NCBI RefSeq assembly: GCF_001431625.1
Contig: NZ_LLXT01000116.1
Location: 1 to 57,151 of the forward strand
Direction: 5' to 3'
DNA length: 57,151 bases
From: Stenotrophomonas geniculata ATCC 19374 = JCM 13324
GTDB lineage: Bacteria > Pseudomonadota > Gammaproteobacteria > Xanthomonadales > Xanthomonadaceae
Shown here one piece after another: positions 1 through 10,207 of the stretch. The position numbers were made by a program, and so were the translations under genes. How positions within the stretch are numbered: position 1 is the first letter of the stretch; every line of letters begins with the position of its first letter. The notes beneath the pieces are model-generated. The model made no database searches and was not told the origin of the DNA. It saw only the letters and a list, made by a program, of their open reading frames with translations.

Positions 1-1
1 G

Positions 2-778
2 CTGGCGCGCCAGCTCACCCGGAGGATTGACCACACGGTGGATCGTCGACGGATACACGTGGTTGGTCAGGCGCTGCAGCATGTCGCCGATGTTGACCAC
101 GATCGTGTCCGCGTCTGACGTAAACGGCACCCACTCGCCCTCATGCGACTGCACTTCCAGGCCCGCGGCGCTGGCACCGACCAGCAGGGTGATGAAGTTG
201 ATGTCGCCATGGGCACCGGCACGCACGTTCGGGATGTCGTCGGTGGTGATCGGCGGGTAATGGATCGGGCGCAGGATCGAATTGCCGAAGTTGGTCTTGT
301 CGGCGAAGAAGTCTTCCGGCAGGCCGATGTGCAGGGCCAGCGCCGACAGCACGCGCGAACCCAGATTATCCAGCGCCTGGTACAGCCCGTAACCGCGCTC
401 ACGGAAGCCCTCGACCTCGGTCGGCCACAGGTTCGGCGCCATCACGTCACGATACTTGGAGTCGTCGGCGATCTCGCGACCGATGTGCCAGAACTCCTTC
501 AGGTCGAAGTGCTTGGAGCCCTTGGCGGTCTCCACGCCGAAGGGGGTATAGCCGCGGGCGCCGCCGCTGCCGGCCACGTGGTACTTGCGCTTGACCTCCT
601 CCGGCAGGGCAAAGAAGGCCTTGAAGGCATCGTAGGCGGCGTCGATGTCGGCCTGCGGGATGCCGTGGTTGCGGATGCCCGCGAATCCCCATTGGCGGTA
701 GGCCGCGCCCAGCTCGGCCACGAAGGCCTCGCGGTCGCTGTCAAAACGGGTGATGTCGAGGGTGGGGATCTGGCTCAC
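2..778 (-). CDS. Isopenicillin N synthase-like 2-oxoglutarate/Fe(II) oxygenase (3' end cut off)
   Basis: The gene starts at a GTG (MSQIPTLDITRF after initiator conversion) and runs off the left edge of the window, leaving 259 codons. The family oxidises small substrates with non-haem iron, and usually has about 300-330 residues, so roughly the last 50 are missing. The N-terminal DIOX_N region (WGFAGIRNHGIP) is visible, as is the iron facial triad: H-x-D in AHGDINFITLL and a distal His in STIHRVVNPPGE. The Arg-x-Ser that binds the co-substrate would lie beyond the edge. It is divergent from the DUF3413 gene. The true substrate is unknown; the name describes the fold, not antibiotic synthesis. 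Confidence 0.85.
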   Translation of the reverse strand, partial: MSQIPTLDITRFDSDREAFVAELGAAYRQWGFAGIRNHGIPQADIDAAYDAFKAFFALPEEVKRKYHVAGSGGARGYTPFGVETAKGSKHFDLKEFWHIGREIADDSKYRDVMAPNLWPTEVEGFRERGYGLYQALDNLGSRVLSALALHIGLPEDFFADKTNFGNSILRPIHYPPITTDDIPNVRAGAHGDINFITLLVGASAAGLEVQSHEGEWVPFTSDADTIVVNIGDMLQRLTNHVYPSTIHRVVNPPGELARQ

Positions 779-972
779 AGCGGTTCCTGGCTTGTCGTTG
801 GGTCTGGGAGGGCCAGCGCATTCATGGCCCACCTGAACATTGTGACAGATCGCCCCGGGGACGCCACTCGATACGAAGAAACAAACCGATACAATGCGCA
901 ACCCGCGCGCGGATTAACGATTCCGTCACAACCGGGACTCCCGCCCTGTTCCACCTGCCCCCTCCGTCCTTC

Positions 973-2859
973 ATGCGTCCTGCTGCTCCTTCTGCCGACA
1001 CCCCCCTGCCCTCCGGCCCGGCACGCCATTGGCGACGACTGGCCTGGTGGTCGCTGTTCGTGGCCGGCAACGCATTGCTGGCCATGGCGATCACGCTCGG
1101 CAACGTGCCGTTGGCCGACAACCCGGGTGGCAGCGTGGGCCTGGCCTATCTGGCCGTCGCCCTGCCCGGCCACCTGCTGGCCTTCGGCGCCCTTGCCGGC
1201 CTGCTGCCTCTGCTGCTGGGCCTGTGGCCGCGCAGCGCACGCACGCTGAGCATCAGCGCCGTGCTGCTGCAGGGCCTGTGGCTATGCCTGTTGCTGGTTG
1301 ATGCGAAGGTTTTCACTCTGTATCGGTTCCACCTCAATGCCATGGTCGTGAACATGGTGTTCGGCGGTGCGCTGCAGGACCAGGTCGCGTTGTCGTGGAA
1401 AACCTGGCTGCAGGCCGGACTGCTGGTAGCCGCCATCTTCGCTGCCGAAGGCTTGTTGGCCTGGGCCTGCTGGAAGCTGCTGCCTGCCCCGCCGCGCCGC
1501 CGCCGGGTCCTGCAGGCCTGGGCCGTGGTTGCACTGCTGATGGTGGGCGGCCAGGTCGCCACGGCCTACTACGATGCCCGCGGCGACCGCGACGTCATCG
1601 CGCAGTGGAACTACCTGCCCTGGGCACAGCCGATCACCGCCAAGAGCTTCATGCGCAGGCTCGGGGTCATCAGCGAACAGCAGGCCGGCCTGCCCGACCC
1701 GCGCCATGCGCAACTGCTGTATCCGCTGCACCCCCTGCGCTGCCAGAACCCACACCGGCCGAATGTGCTGATGGTGGTGCTGGAGTCGCTGCGTCAGGAC
1801 GCCATGACCCCCGAGCTGATGCCCAACACGACGGCACTGGCCCGGACCGCGCGCGTGTACGACCAGCATTTCAGCACTGGCAATGCCACCCGCTACGGCC
1901 TGTTCGGCCTGCTCTACGGCCTCCCCGGCGGCTACTGGCAGAGCATGCTGGACGAACAGCGCGGCTCGCAGCTGTTCCAGGTGCTGGGCCAGCAGGGCTA
2001 CGACCTGCACCTGTACGGCAGTGCACCGCTGTACAGCCCGGAGTTCGATCGCACGGCCTTCGCCGACGTGCGCGACCAGCTGCACCAGGGCCCCTCCGCC
2101 CTGACGCCCGACAAGCGTGACGCAGCCATCGTCGCCGCACTGCAGACCGACATCCGCACCAGCCAGGCCGCGCAGCGCCCGTGGTTCGGCTTCGTGTTCC
2201 TCGACTCCACCCACGCCGGCTACCACCTGCCCACCGGCTACCCGCCGGTGGCCACACCGATGGCCAAGGAGATCGACTTCCTGTCCTTCGGACCGGACCA
2301 CGACCCGACGCCGGAGCTCAACCGATACCACACCGCCGTGCACTACGCCGACAGCCTGATCGGCTCGCTGCTGGACGACCTTCGCGCGCAAGGCCTGGCC
2401 GACGACACCATCGTGCTGGTCACCGGTGACCATGCCGAAGAGTTCAACGACCTCAAGCTGAACTACTGGGGCCACAACGGCAATTTTTCCGACTACCAGT
2501 TGCAGGTGCCGTTCGTGCTGCACTGGCCCGGCCAGGCCAGCGGCCATGAGGCGCGCACCAGTTCGCATGAGGACTGGGTGCCGACGTTGATGCGCCACGC
2601 ACTGGGCTGCGAGAACGCATTGAGCGACTTCAGTACTGGCCAGGACCTGCTGGCAGCACCCGCCACCGGCAAACGTGCGCTGGTGGTGGAGAGCTGGTCG
2701 CAGCGCGCGGTACGCCATGGCGATGCCATCTACGTGTTCGACAAGTTCGGCAACGCTACCGCACTCGACCGGCACTACCGCCCGCTGCCGCAGCAGGCTC
2801 CGGACGCCGCCGCCATCCGCTCCGCATGGGAAGCGCTGACCCGCTTCCGCAACCGCTGA
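973..2859 (+). CDS. YejM/PbgA-like DUF3413 and sulfatase-fold inner-membrane protein
   Basis: This 628-residue protein has several hydrophobic membrane segments in about the first 215 residues, then a large periplasmic alkaline-phosphatase/sulfatase-fold domain that starts near residue 260 (RPNVLMVVLESLRQDAM) and contains VTGDHAEEFND near residue 482. This architecture matches the YejM/PbgA (LapC) family, which in enterics senses lipopolysaccharide and controls LpxC turnover through LapB; whether it does so here is inference. It is followed 20 bp later by a glycosyltransferase and a deacetylase, consistent with an envelope polysaccharide role. A plausible but weak -10 (TACAAT at 890-895) lies upstream. 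A phosphoethanolamine transferase or LtaS-like enzyme is the alternative. Confidence 0.8.
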   Translation: MRPAAPSADTPLPSGPARHWRRLAWWSLFVAGNALLAMAITLGNVPLADNPGGSVGLAYLAVALPGHLLAFGALAGLLPLLLGLWPRSARTLSISAVLLQGLWLCLLLVDAKVFTLYRFHLNAMVVNMVFGGALQDQVALSWKTWLQAGLLVAAIFAAEGLLAWACWKLLPAPPRRRRVLQAWAVVALLMVGGQVATAYYDARGDRDVIAQWNYLPWAQPITAKSFMRRLGVISEQQAGLPDPRHAQLLYPLHPLRCQNPHRPNVLMVVLESLRQDAMTPELMPNTTALARTARVYDQHFSTGNATRYGLFGLLYGLPGGYWQSMLDEQRGSQLFQVLGQQGYDLHLYGSAPLYSPEFDRTAFADVRDQLHQGPSALTPDKRDAAIVAALQTDIRTSQAAQRPWFGFVFLDSTHAGYHLPTGYPPVATPMAKEIDFLSFGPDHDPTPELNRYHTAVHYADSLIGSLLDDLRAQGLADDTIVLVTGDHAEEFNDLKLNYWGHNGNFSDYQLQVPFVLHWPGQASGHEARTSSHEDWVPTLMRHALGCENALSDFSTGQDLLAAPATGKRALVVESWSQRAVRHGDAIYVFDKFGNATALDRHYRPLPQQAPDAAAIRSAWEALTRFRNR

Positions 2860-2879
2860 TTTTCAAGGGCCGATCCTGC

Positions 2880-4025
2880 ATGAACCGTCCGCTGCGCATC
2901 CTGCATACCGAAGCCGCCAAGGGAATGGGCGGGCAGGAGATCTACATCTTCCGGCACATGCAGGTGATGCGCGCGCGTGGCCATGAGGTGTCGTTGCTGT
3001 GCCAGCCCGATGCGCGCCTGGCCACACTGGCACGCGACGACGGCTTCACCGTGCATACGCTGCGCATGGGAGGCCTGGCGCGCCTGCTGCGTGGCGTGTG
3101 GTCGGTATCGCGACTGGTGCGCCGCGAACATTACGACGTGGTCAATACCACCAGCCGCCGCGATGCGCTGATCGCCGCCGCCGGTGCACGCCTGGGCGGC
3201 ACGCCGCTGGTGGTGCGCTCGCGCCATCTGATGAGCCCGGTCAATTCGCTGCTGACCTATACCGGGCTTCCACACCGGGTATTGACCGTCAGCAGCTTCG
3301 TCAAGCAGCTGCTGGCCGACCGCGGCATTCCGACCGAACGCATCGGCATCGTGCCGCCGATCGCGGTTCCGCCGCGCTGGAGCGAAATCCGCAAGGCCGA
3401 TCCCTGGCAGTGCCTGCAGGAGGTGCGCACGCAAGTACGTGCCGAGCTCGGCTTCGGCGAACAGGACATCGTGGTCGGCTGCGTGGCGGTGCTGCGCGAG
3501 CCCAAGGGCCACGCCGACCTGCTGCAGGCGATGGTGCCGTTGTGCAAGGCCAACCCGGACCTGCACCTGGTGATCGTCGGCGATGGCCAGGCCGTGACGG
3601 AACGACTGCAGGCGATGTGCGCCGAGCACGGGCTGCAGCGCCAGGTGCACCTGCTCGGCTACCGCGATGGAGCCTGCCGGCTGATGGCCGGCTTCGACAT
3701 CTTCGCACTGGCCTCGCACAAGGAAGCAGCCGGCACCGTGTTCCTGGAAGCGGCTTACGTGGGCGTACCGATCGTGGCCACGCGAGTGGGTGGCGTGCCG
3801 GAGATGGTGGTCGATGGCAGCAATGCGATCCTCACCCGTTTGGGTGACAATGCCGCCCTGACAGGTGCATTGCGCCTGCTGGTGGACGACCCGGAACGGC
3901 GGCGGCAGATGGGGCGCGCTGGCTGGGACTGGATGCACGGCGCACATCGCTTCACGCCGGACGGCCACGGTGAAGCCACCGAACACTACTACCACCAGTG
4001 GCTGAAGGAGCTGGGACATGGCTGA
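2880..4025 (+). CDS. GT4-family glycosyltransferase, probably LPS core or capsule
   Basis: The protein has 381 residues from ATG 2880; a longer reading frame exists upstream but would overlap the end of the DUF3413 gene. The N-terminal Rossmann part has KGMGGQEIYIFRHM, and the C-terminal half has the GT4 signature: VLREPKGHADLL, the donor-binding EAAGTVFLEAAYVGVPIVAT (the E-x7-E pattern) and VGGVPEMV. Such enzymes act at the cytoplasmic face and add a sugar from a nucleotide-sugar donor. Its stop overlaps the start of the deacetylase gene by 8 bp, so the two are probably translated together. In Pseudomonas a comparable glycosyltransferase/deacetylase grouping (the dnpA region) sits in the LPS core locus. 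The acceptor cannot be deduced. Confidence 0.85.
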   Translation: MNRPLRILHTEAAKGMGGQEIYIFRHMQVMRARGHEVSLLCQPDARLATLARDDGFTVHTLRMGGLARLLRGVWSVSRLVRREHYDVVNTTSRRDALIAAAGARLGGTPLVVRSRHLMSPVNSLLTYTGLPHRVLTVSSFVKQLLADRGIPTERIGIVPPIAVPPRWSEIRKADPWQCLQEVRTQVRAELGFGEQDIVVGCVAVLREPKGHADLLQAMVPLCKANPDLHLVIVGDGQAVTERLQAMCAEHGLQRQVHLLGYRDGACRLMAGFDIFALASHKEAAGTVFLEAAYVGVPIVATRVGGVPEMVVDGSNAILTRLGDNAALTGALRLLVDDPERRRQMGRAGWDWMHGAHRFTPDGHGEATEHYYHQWLKELGHG

Positions 4026-4875
4026 TGCGCGAACCGTTCCGGTGCTGATGCACCACCATGTCAGCCCCTCGCCGGGCATGATCACCGTGTCGCCGGAAAA
4101 CTTCGAAAGCCAGATCGCGTGGCTGGCAGGCAATGGCTGGACCTCACTGACGCTGGACCAGTACGCAGGCTTCCTGGCCGGCAAGCCGGTGCCGCGCAGG
4201 TCGATCGTCATCACCTTCGACGATGGCTACCTCGACAACTGGGTGTATGCCCATCCGATCCTGCAGAAGTACGGCATGCATGCGGTGGTGTTCGTGGTCA
4301 CCGGCTGGATGGGCGAAGGCCCGGAACGTCCGCACGCGGGCATTGCCGGGGCGACGCTGCCGCCGACGCCGGACCATCGTGGCTGCGAAGCAGCGATCTA
4401 CGAGCAGGACCGCAGTGACGATGTGATGATGCGCTGGAGCGAAGCACGTGCGGCCATCGCCGCCGGCACCTTCGAAGTGCATTGCCACACCCATACCCAT
4501 ACCCGCTGGCTGCGCCGCGACGATCTGGACCGTGCGCAGCGCCGCGCAGGCCTCAGCCGGGATCTGGCGATCTCGCGCGAAGTCCTGCAGGACAAGCTCG
4601 GCGACGTGTCCGATACGCTGTGCTGGCCGTACGGTGATTTCGACCAGGATCACATCGAAGTGGCGCGCGAGCAGGGCTTCCGCTACCTGCACACCACCCA
4701 CCCGTTCGGCCGCAACGTGATCGGCGGCGACCCGGAACGCATCTATCGTTTCGCGATCCGCAACCGGCCGGCCAACTGGCTGCGCAAGCGCATCCGCCTG
4801 AGTTACAACCCGCTGATCGCGCCGCTGTTCAATGGGTTCAAGGCACGCCAGAAAAAGATGGTGCCGGGGCCGTAG
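4018..4875 (+). CDS. Polysaccharide deacetylase (NodB homology domain), DnpA-like
   Basis: This 285-residue enzyme has the metal-binding motifs of carbohydrate esterase family 4-type deacetylases: TFDDGYLDN (first motif, catalytic and metal Asp) near residue 66, and a His cluster FEVHCHTHTHTRW near residue 155 supplying the H-x3-H ligands. The C-terminus is basic (LRKRIRLSYN, RQKKMV) with no obvious signal peptide, so it may act on the cytoplasmic side of the membrane during assembly of a glycan. About 40 residues between the motifs (GPERPHAG..RSDDVM) look like an insertion. It overlaps the upstream glycosyltransferase by 8 bp. DnpA of Pseudomonas, a de-N-acetylase of the LPS core region linked to persistence, is the nearest family I know; equivalence is inferred from context. 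Confidence 0.82.
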   Translation: MADARTVPVLMHHHVSPSPGMITVSPENFESQIAWLAGNGWTSLTLDQYAGFLAGKPVPRRSIVITFDDGYLDNWVYAHPILQKYGMHAVVFVVTGWMGEGPERPHAGIAGATLPPTPDHRGCEAAIYEQDRSDDVMMRWSEARAAIAAGTFEVHCHTHTHTRWLRRDDLDRAQRRAGLSRDLAISREVLQDKLGDVSDTLCWPYGDFDQDHIEVAREQGFRYLHTTHPFGRNVIGGDPERIYRFAIRNRPANWLRKRIRLSYNPLIAPLFNGFKARQKKMVPGP

Positions 4876-4904
4876 GCGCGACACAGCCCTGCCCGCAAAC
4901 AGAA

Positions 4905-4934
4905 AACGCCCCGGGATTTCGGGGCGTTTTTTTT
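4905..4934. terminator. Bidirectional rho-independent terminator
   Basis: A perfect stem (AACGCCCC / GGGGCGTT) with a short loop is followed by eight T on the plus strand and flanked by an A-run that gives T's on the minus strand. It separates the converging deacetylase and glmM genes and could serve both. Confidence 0.88.
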
Positions 4935-4956
4935 CCTGTACCGACGGGCAGGCACC

Positions 4957-6317
4957 TCAACTGGCGGCTTCACGCACCGCAGCGGACAAGCGGTCCAGCG
5001 TCTGCTGCATCAGCGTGGCGTCATCGGCCTCCACGGTGACCCGCACCACCGGCTCGGTACCGGACGGACGCAGGAACGCGCGGCCACGGCCGGCTACGGC
5101 CTGCTGCGCCACAGCCAGCGCGGACTGCACGCTTTCAGACTGCACCGTGGCCTTGGCCGAGACATTGCCCAGGCGCACGTTGACGGTCTTCTGCGGCACC
5201 CGTACCAGGCCCTTCAGTGCCTGGCGCAGGGTCTGCCCACTGTTGCGCAGCGCGACCAGCACCTGCAGGGCGCTGACAATGCCATCGCCGGTGGTGGCCC
5301 GGTCCAGGCACAGCAAGTGGCCCGAGGCTTCGCCACCGAGTACACCACCGCCCTCGACCAATGCCTGGTGCACGTAGCGGTCACCGACGTTGCTGCGCAC
5401 GAACGGGATCTGCAGATCGGCGAAGGCCTTCTCCACACCGTAGTTGCTCATCAGCGTGCCGACCACCGGGCCGCGCAGGCGGCCTTCGTCCTTCCAGGCG
5501 CGGGCCAGGATGTACAGCAGGTCATCGCCGTCGACCGGGTTGCCCTGGTCGTCGGCCATCAGCACACGGTCGCCATCACCATCGAAGGCGATGCCAAGAT
5601 CGGCGCGGGTCTCGCGGACCTTGGCCGCCAGGTTGTCGATATGGGTGGAGCCCACGCCGGCGTTGATGTTGACGCCATTGGGCTCGGCCCCGATGCCGAT
5701 CACTTCGGCACCCAGTTCGCGGAACAGCAGCGGTGCGATCTGGTAGGTGGCGCCGTGTGCGCAATCCAGTACCAGGCGCACGCCACGCAGGTCGAACGCG
5801 CGCGGCACGCTGGCCTTGCAGAACTCGATGTAGCGGCCGACCGCTTCGCGCGCGCGCGACGCCTTGCCCAGCTTCTCCGATTCGGCGGTGGTGAACGGAA
5901 TGTCCAGCGCCGCTTCCAGGGCCAGTTCGGTGGCGTCGTCGAGTTTCTCGCCCTGGGCGGAGAAGAACTTGATGCCGTTGTCGTAATGCGGGTTGTGCGA
6001 GGCGCTGATGACGATGCCGGCGTCCACACCCAGCGTACGGGTCAGGAACGCCACCGCCGGGGTCGGCATCGGGCCGAGCAGCTGCACGTCGGCACCGGCG
6101 GCCACCAGGCCTGCTTCCAGAGCCGCTTCGAACATGTAACCGGAAATGCGGGTGTCCTTGCCGATCACCACGATCGGCCTGCGCCCGTCCTGGCCGCGCT
6201 GGGCGACCAGGACACGGCCCAGGGCGTTGCCCAGGCGCAGCACGAAGTCGGCCGAGATCACGCCCTGGCCGACCCGCCCACGGATGCCATCAGTACCGAA
6301 GTACTTGCGGCCTCCCA

Positions 6318-6318
<1 letters not shown>
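4957..6318 (-). CDS. glmM: Phosphoglucosamine mutase
   Basis: GlmM interconverts glucosamine-6-phosphate and glucosamine-1-phosphate for UDP-GlcNAc synthesis, feeding peptidoglycan and LPS. The 453-residue protein opens with [13 protein letters not shown] and carries the phosphoserine loop ISASHNP (Ser about residue 107), the Mg-binding DGDGDR loop and the C-terminal phosphate-binding [11 protein letters not shown]. The ATG at 6318 shares one base with the accD stop (TGATG); a TTG one codon upstream is less likely. Length is typical for the family. Cotranscription with accD couples precursor supply for cell wall and fatty acids, although this is context only. Confidence 0.97.
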
Positions 6319-7193
<875 letters not shown>

Positions 7194-7337
7194 GCGGGAG
7201 GACACTTCCGTTCAGGGCGGCCCAAGGGCCGCAAAGGCGGACAGTCTAGCTCCGCTTTCCCCGCCCGTGCACCCCCTTGCCGGCCACGGGGCAGCCTGAA
7301 AAAACCATGCTGGGACGTACGTTTAGGTGCTGGGTCG

Positions 7338-7402
7338 TGCCGGCCGCTGGCCGGCAGCCCTTGCATGCGAGCCGTCAGGAGGATGCCGGCCAGCGGCCGG
7401 CA
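7338..7402. repeat. Paired 19-bp inverted GC palindromes (GTAG/REP-like)
   Basis: TGCCGGCCGCTGGCCGGCA at 7338-7356 is repeated exactly in inverted orientation at 7384-7402. Each copy is itself an imperfect palindrome. The pair fills most of the gap between accD and trpA and resembles the REP-type elements of Stenotrophomonas. It could fold on the trpA transcript as an attenuating or stabilising hairpin. Confidence 0.75.
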
Positions 7403-7408
7403 CCACCG

Positions 7409-8218
7409 TTACGCATCCAGCGCCTGCCGCAGCGGGGCCAGGAAGGCTCCAGCGCGCTGCGCGGCCTCTTCAGCCGAGCCCGCTTCGGCCAGCACCGCCA
7501 CCAGTGCACTGCCGACCACCACGCCATCGGCCTGGCGCGCCATCGCCGCCGCACTGGCCGCATCCTTGATGCCGAAGCCAGCCACCACCGGTACCGAAGC
7601 GCGCGCACGCAGGGCCTGCAGGCGGGTGCTGGCAGCATCACTGTCCAGCCGCTCGGACGCGCCAGTGACACCGGCAAAGCTGACGTAATAGAGATAGCCA
7701 CGGGCCAGCGCCAGCAGCTTGTCGGCACGTGCCTCGCTGGTGGTCGGCGAGGCCAGCAGCACCAGCGCCAGGCCGGCCGCATCGAAAGCCTGCTGCGCTT
7801 CACCGGCTTCTTCCGGCGGCAGGTCGACCAGCAGCACACCATCCACACCGGCCTCCACGGCCGCCTTGGCGAAGGCGGCGTAGCCGTGGATCTCCACCGG
7901 GTTCAGGTAGCCCATCAGTACTACCGGCGTCTGCGCGTCACGCTCTCGGAACTGCGCCACGGCCTGCAGCACGTAGCGGCTGCCCGCCCCGCGTGCCAGT
8001 GCACGTTCGGAGCTGCGCTGGATGGTCGGGCCATCGGCCATCGGGTCGGAGAACGGCACGCCCAGTTCGATCACATCGGCGCCGGCATCGACCAGTGCAT
8101 GCATGACCGGCACGGTGGCCTCCAGCGAGGGATCACCGGCAGTGATGAAGGGAATCAGCGCCTTGCGCTGCTGCTCGCGCAGTCGCTGGAAACAGGCATC
8201 GAGTCGGGATACAGGCAT
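7409..8218 (-). CDS. trpA: Tryptophan synthase alpha chain
   Basis: TrpA cleaves indole-3-glycerol phosphate to indole and glyceraldehyde-3-phosphate and passes indole to TrpB. The 269-residue protein shows the family motifs LIPFITAGDP, the catalytic Glu (about 51) in IELGVPFSDP, and the catalytic Asp (about 62) in the following PMADGPTIQ. A phosphate-binding GFGIKDAAS follows in the C-terminal half. ATG 8218 lies one base after the stop of the lipoprotein gene and gives the usual length; an in-frame TTG further upstream is unlikely. It is the third gene of trpB-lipoprotein-trpA, so the two synthase subunits are not adjacent here. Confidence 0.97.
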   Translation of the reverse strand: MPVSRLDACFQRLREQQRKALIPFITAGDPSLEATVPVMHALVDAGADVIELGVPFSDPMADGPTIQRSSERALARGAGSRYVLQAVAQFRERDAQTPVVLMGYLNPVEIHGYAAFAKAAVEAGVDGVLLVDLPPEEAGEAQQAFDAAGLALVLLASPTTSEARADKLLALARGYLYYVSFAGVTGASERLDSDAASTRLQALRARASVPVVAGFGIKDAASAAAMARQADGVVVGSALVAVLAEAGSAEEAAQRAGAFLAPLRQALDA

Positions 8219-8219
8219 C

Positions 8220-8897
8220 TCAGGCACATCCTTCAATCAGTTCAATCGCATCGCTGGTCCCCCAGTACATCCGGGTGACCTTCCCTTCAAACAGTTCCAG
8301 GCGGATGCCCAGGTCCGAACCCGGGTCCTGCCAGGTGAGGTACTCGCCCTGGTCACCGTCGTAGGCATGCGGGCTGGACACCGGCGGTTTCGGGAACTGG
8401 GCCACGGCCTGGGCTCGGGTCATGCCGATGCGCAGGCCGAACGGCCCCGGCTGTTCGACCGGCAGTTCCGGCTCATCGCCCGGCTTAAGATCAAAACGGA
8501 CCACGCGGTCGTCGTCGGTCATCATCGACACGCCCGGCGGCAGCCCCTTGCCGTCGTAGTACTCGCAGTCGCCTTCGAAGAATTCCTTCGCGCCCTGCGC
8601 CTTCCAGGGACCCAGCGCCTTCAGGTCAGTCATGTGCTGGCCAACCAGCACGTCACCGGCATGGTCCAGTGCCACCGAAGCCACCGCAGGCGCGTCATCG
8701 CCGCTCGTCCCTTCTTCGGAGGGGGCATCGACAATGGGCGTACGCGCCATCGGGTCAAGATCATCGTTGGCAGCCTGCTGCACAGGCTGCGTGGTGGCCT
8801 TGGCGGCCGGCGCCAGCACCGGCGGCTCCGGTGGCTGGCACGCGGCCAACCCCAGTGCCAGCAGCAGCACGCCACTGTTCCGCAGCAGCGCGCTCAC
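8220..8897 (-). CDS. Predicted lipoprotein of unknown function between trpB and trpA
   Basis: The 225-residue product begins with a lipoprotein signal ([10 protein letters not shown], lipobox Cys about residue 20) followed by a Pro/Ala-rich linker. Two similar segments follow: [24 protein letters not shown] and [27 protein letters not shown]. Both combine a GMT-like helix start with a strand ending in a hydrophobic V-x-R pattern, reminiscent of SmpA/BamE-type lipoprotein folds; this is only a resemblance. The GTG start overlaps the trpB stop (GTGA) and trpA starts one base after its stop, so it is tightly embedded in the tryptophan synthase operon. A direct metabolic role is not apparent. Confidence 0.8.
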   Translation of the reverse strand: MSALLRNSGVLLLALGLAACQPPEPPVLAPAAKATTQPVQQAANDDLDPMARTPIVDAPSEEGTSGDDAPAVASVALDHAGDVLVGQHMTDLKALGPWKAQGAKEFFEGDCEYYDGKGLPPGVSMMTDDDRVVRFDLKPGDEPELPVEQPGPFGLRIGMTRAQAVAQFPKPPVSSPHAYDGDQGEYLTWQDPGSDLGIRLELFEGKVTRMYWGTSDAIELIEGCA

Positions 8898-10111
8898 AGC
8901 ACCAGCCCTTCGCGCGCGGCGATGGTATGCACGTCCTTGTCGCCACGGCCGGACAGATTGCAGAGCACGATCTGGTCACGCGGACGCTCACGCGCCAGCT
9001 TGATCGCCTGCGCCAGCGCATGGCTGGATTCCAGTGCCGGCAGGATGCCTTCGGTGTGCGCCAGCAGGTGGAAAGCCTGCAGCGCTTCCTCGTCAGTGAT
9101 GCCGAGGTACCGTGCACGACCGGTATCGGCCAGGAATGCGTGCTCCGGGCCGACGCCCGGGTAGTCCAGGCCGGCCGACACCGAGTGGGTCTCGATGATC
9201 TGGCCGTCGTCGTCGCACAGCACATAGGTGCGGTTGCCGTGCAGCACGCCGGGGCGACCCGCCGCGATGGAGGCGGCATGGCGACCGGTGCTGATGCCAT
9301 CACCGGCAGCTTCGGCGCCGACGATATCGACCTGGCGATCGTTGAGGAAAGCATGGAACAGGCCGATGGCATTGCTGCCACCGCCCACGCAGGCGGTGAT
9401 CGCATCGGGCAGGCGACCGTATTCGGCCAGCATCTGCTCACGCGCTTCGCGGCCGACGATGGCGTTGAAGTCACGCACCATGCGCGGGTACGGATCGGGG
9501 CCGGCCACGGTGCCGATGATGTAGAAGGTGTCCTGCACGTTGGTCACCCAGTCGCGCATCGCTTCGTTGAGCGCGTCCTTCAGGGTGGCCGAGCCGGAAG
9601 TGACCGGTACCACCGTCGCGCCCAGCAGCTTCATGCGGTAGACGTTGATCTTCTGCCGCTCGATGTCGGTGGCGCCCATGTACACCACGCATTCCAGGCC
9701 CAGGCGCGCGGCAACCGTGGCACTGGCCACGCCATGCTGGCCGGCACCGGTCTCGGCAATGATGCGCTTCTTGCCCATGCGCGCGGCCAGCAGCGCCTGG
9801 CCGATGGTGTTGTTGATCTTGTGCGCGCCGGTGTGGTTCAGGTCCTCGCGCTTGAGCAGGATCTGCGCGCCGCCGACGTGATCGCTCAGGCGCTGGGCGT
9901 GATAGATCGGGCTCGGCCGGCCCACATAATGCGCCAGGTCGCGGTCATAGGCCGCCTGGAATTCGGGGTCCTGGCGGGCCTGGTCATAGGCCTGGGCCAG
10001 TTCCTGCAGCGGGCCGACCAGGGTTTCGGCAACGAAGCTGCCGCCGTAGCGGCCGAAGTGGCCCTGGGCATCCGGGAAGGCGTGGTAGTCGGCAATGGGG
10101 GAGGCAGACAT
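8894..10111 (-). CDS. trpB: Tryptophan synthase beta chain
   Basis: TrpB condenses indole with serine to tryptophan using pyridoxal phosphate. The 405-residue protein has the PLP-lysine motif HTGAHKINN (Lys 98), the glycine-rich phosphate loop [12 protein letters not shown], and [11 protein letters not shown]. Start ATG 10111 precedes [20 protein letters not shown], the usual N-terminus with [13 protein letters not shown]. It is divergent from trpI across a 96-bp region, the Pseudomonas-type arrangement in which TrpI and indoleglycerol phosphate activate trpBA. Confidence 0.98.
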   Translation of the reverse strand: MSASPIADYHAFPDAQGHFGRYGGSFVAETLVGPLQELAQAYDQARQDPEFQAAYDRDLAHYVGRPSPIYHAQRLSDHVGGAQILLKREDLNHTGAHKINNTIGQALLAARMGKKRIIAETGAGQHGVASATVAARLGLECVVYMGATDIERQKINVYRMKLLGATVVPVTSGSATLKDALNEAMRDWVTNVQDTFYIIGTVAGPDPYPRMVRDFNAIVGREAREQMLAEYGRLPDAITACVGGGSNAIGLFHAFLNDRQVDIVGAEAAGDGISTGRHAASIAAGRPGVLHGNRTYVLCDDDGQIIETHSVSAGLDYPGVGPEHAFLADTGRARYLGITDEEALQAFHLLAHTEGILPALESSHALAQAIKLARERPRDQIVLCNLSGRGDKDVHTIAAREGLVL

Positions 10112-10172
10112 GGAAACGACCGGTGGTTCAGACAGGTGGATACTCTAGCGCACGGGTCGTGACCGGAAAATG

Positions 10173-10192
10173 GATATTATCTGGCGCATATC
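10173..10192. promoter_or_regulatory. Candidate TrpI (LysR-type) binding palindrome
   Basis: GATAT at 10173-10177 and ATATC at 10188-10192 form a perfect inverted repeat with a 10-bp centre, in the trpB-trpI intergenic region 15 bp before the trpI start. The spacing suits a LysR-type operator and could mediate autorepression of trpI. It does not match the Pseudomonas TrpI site I remember, so the assignment is inferred from position and symmetry. Confidence 0.4.
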
Positions 10193-10207
10193 GTCAGGAA
10201 ATCTCAC

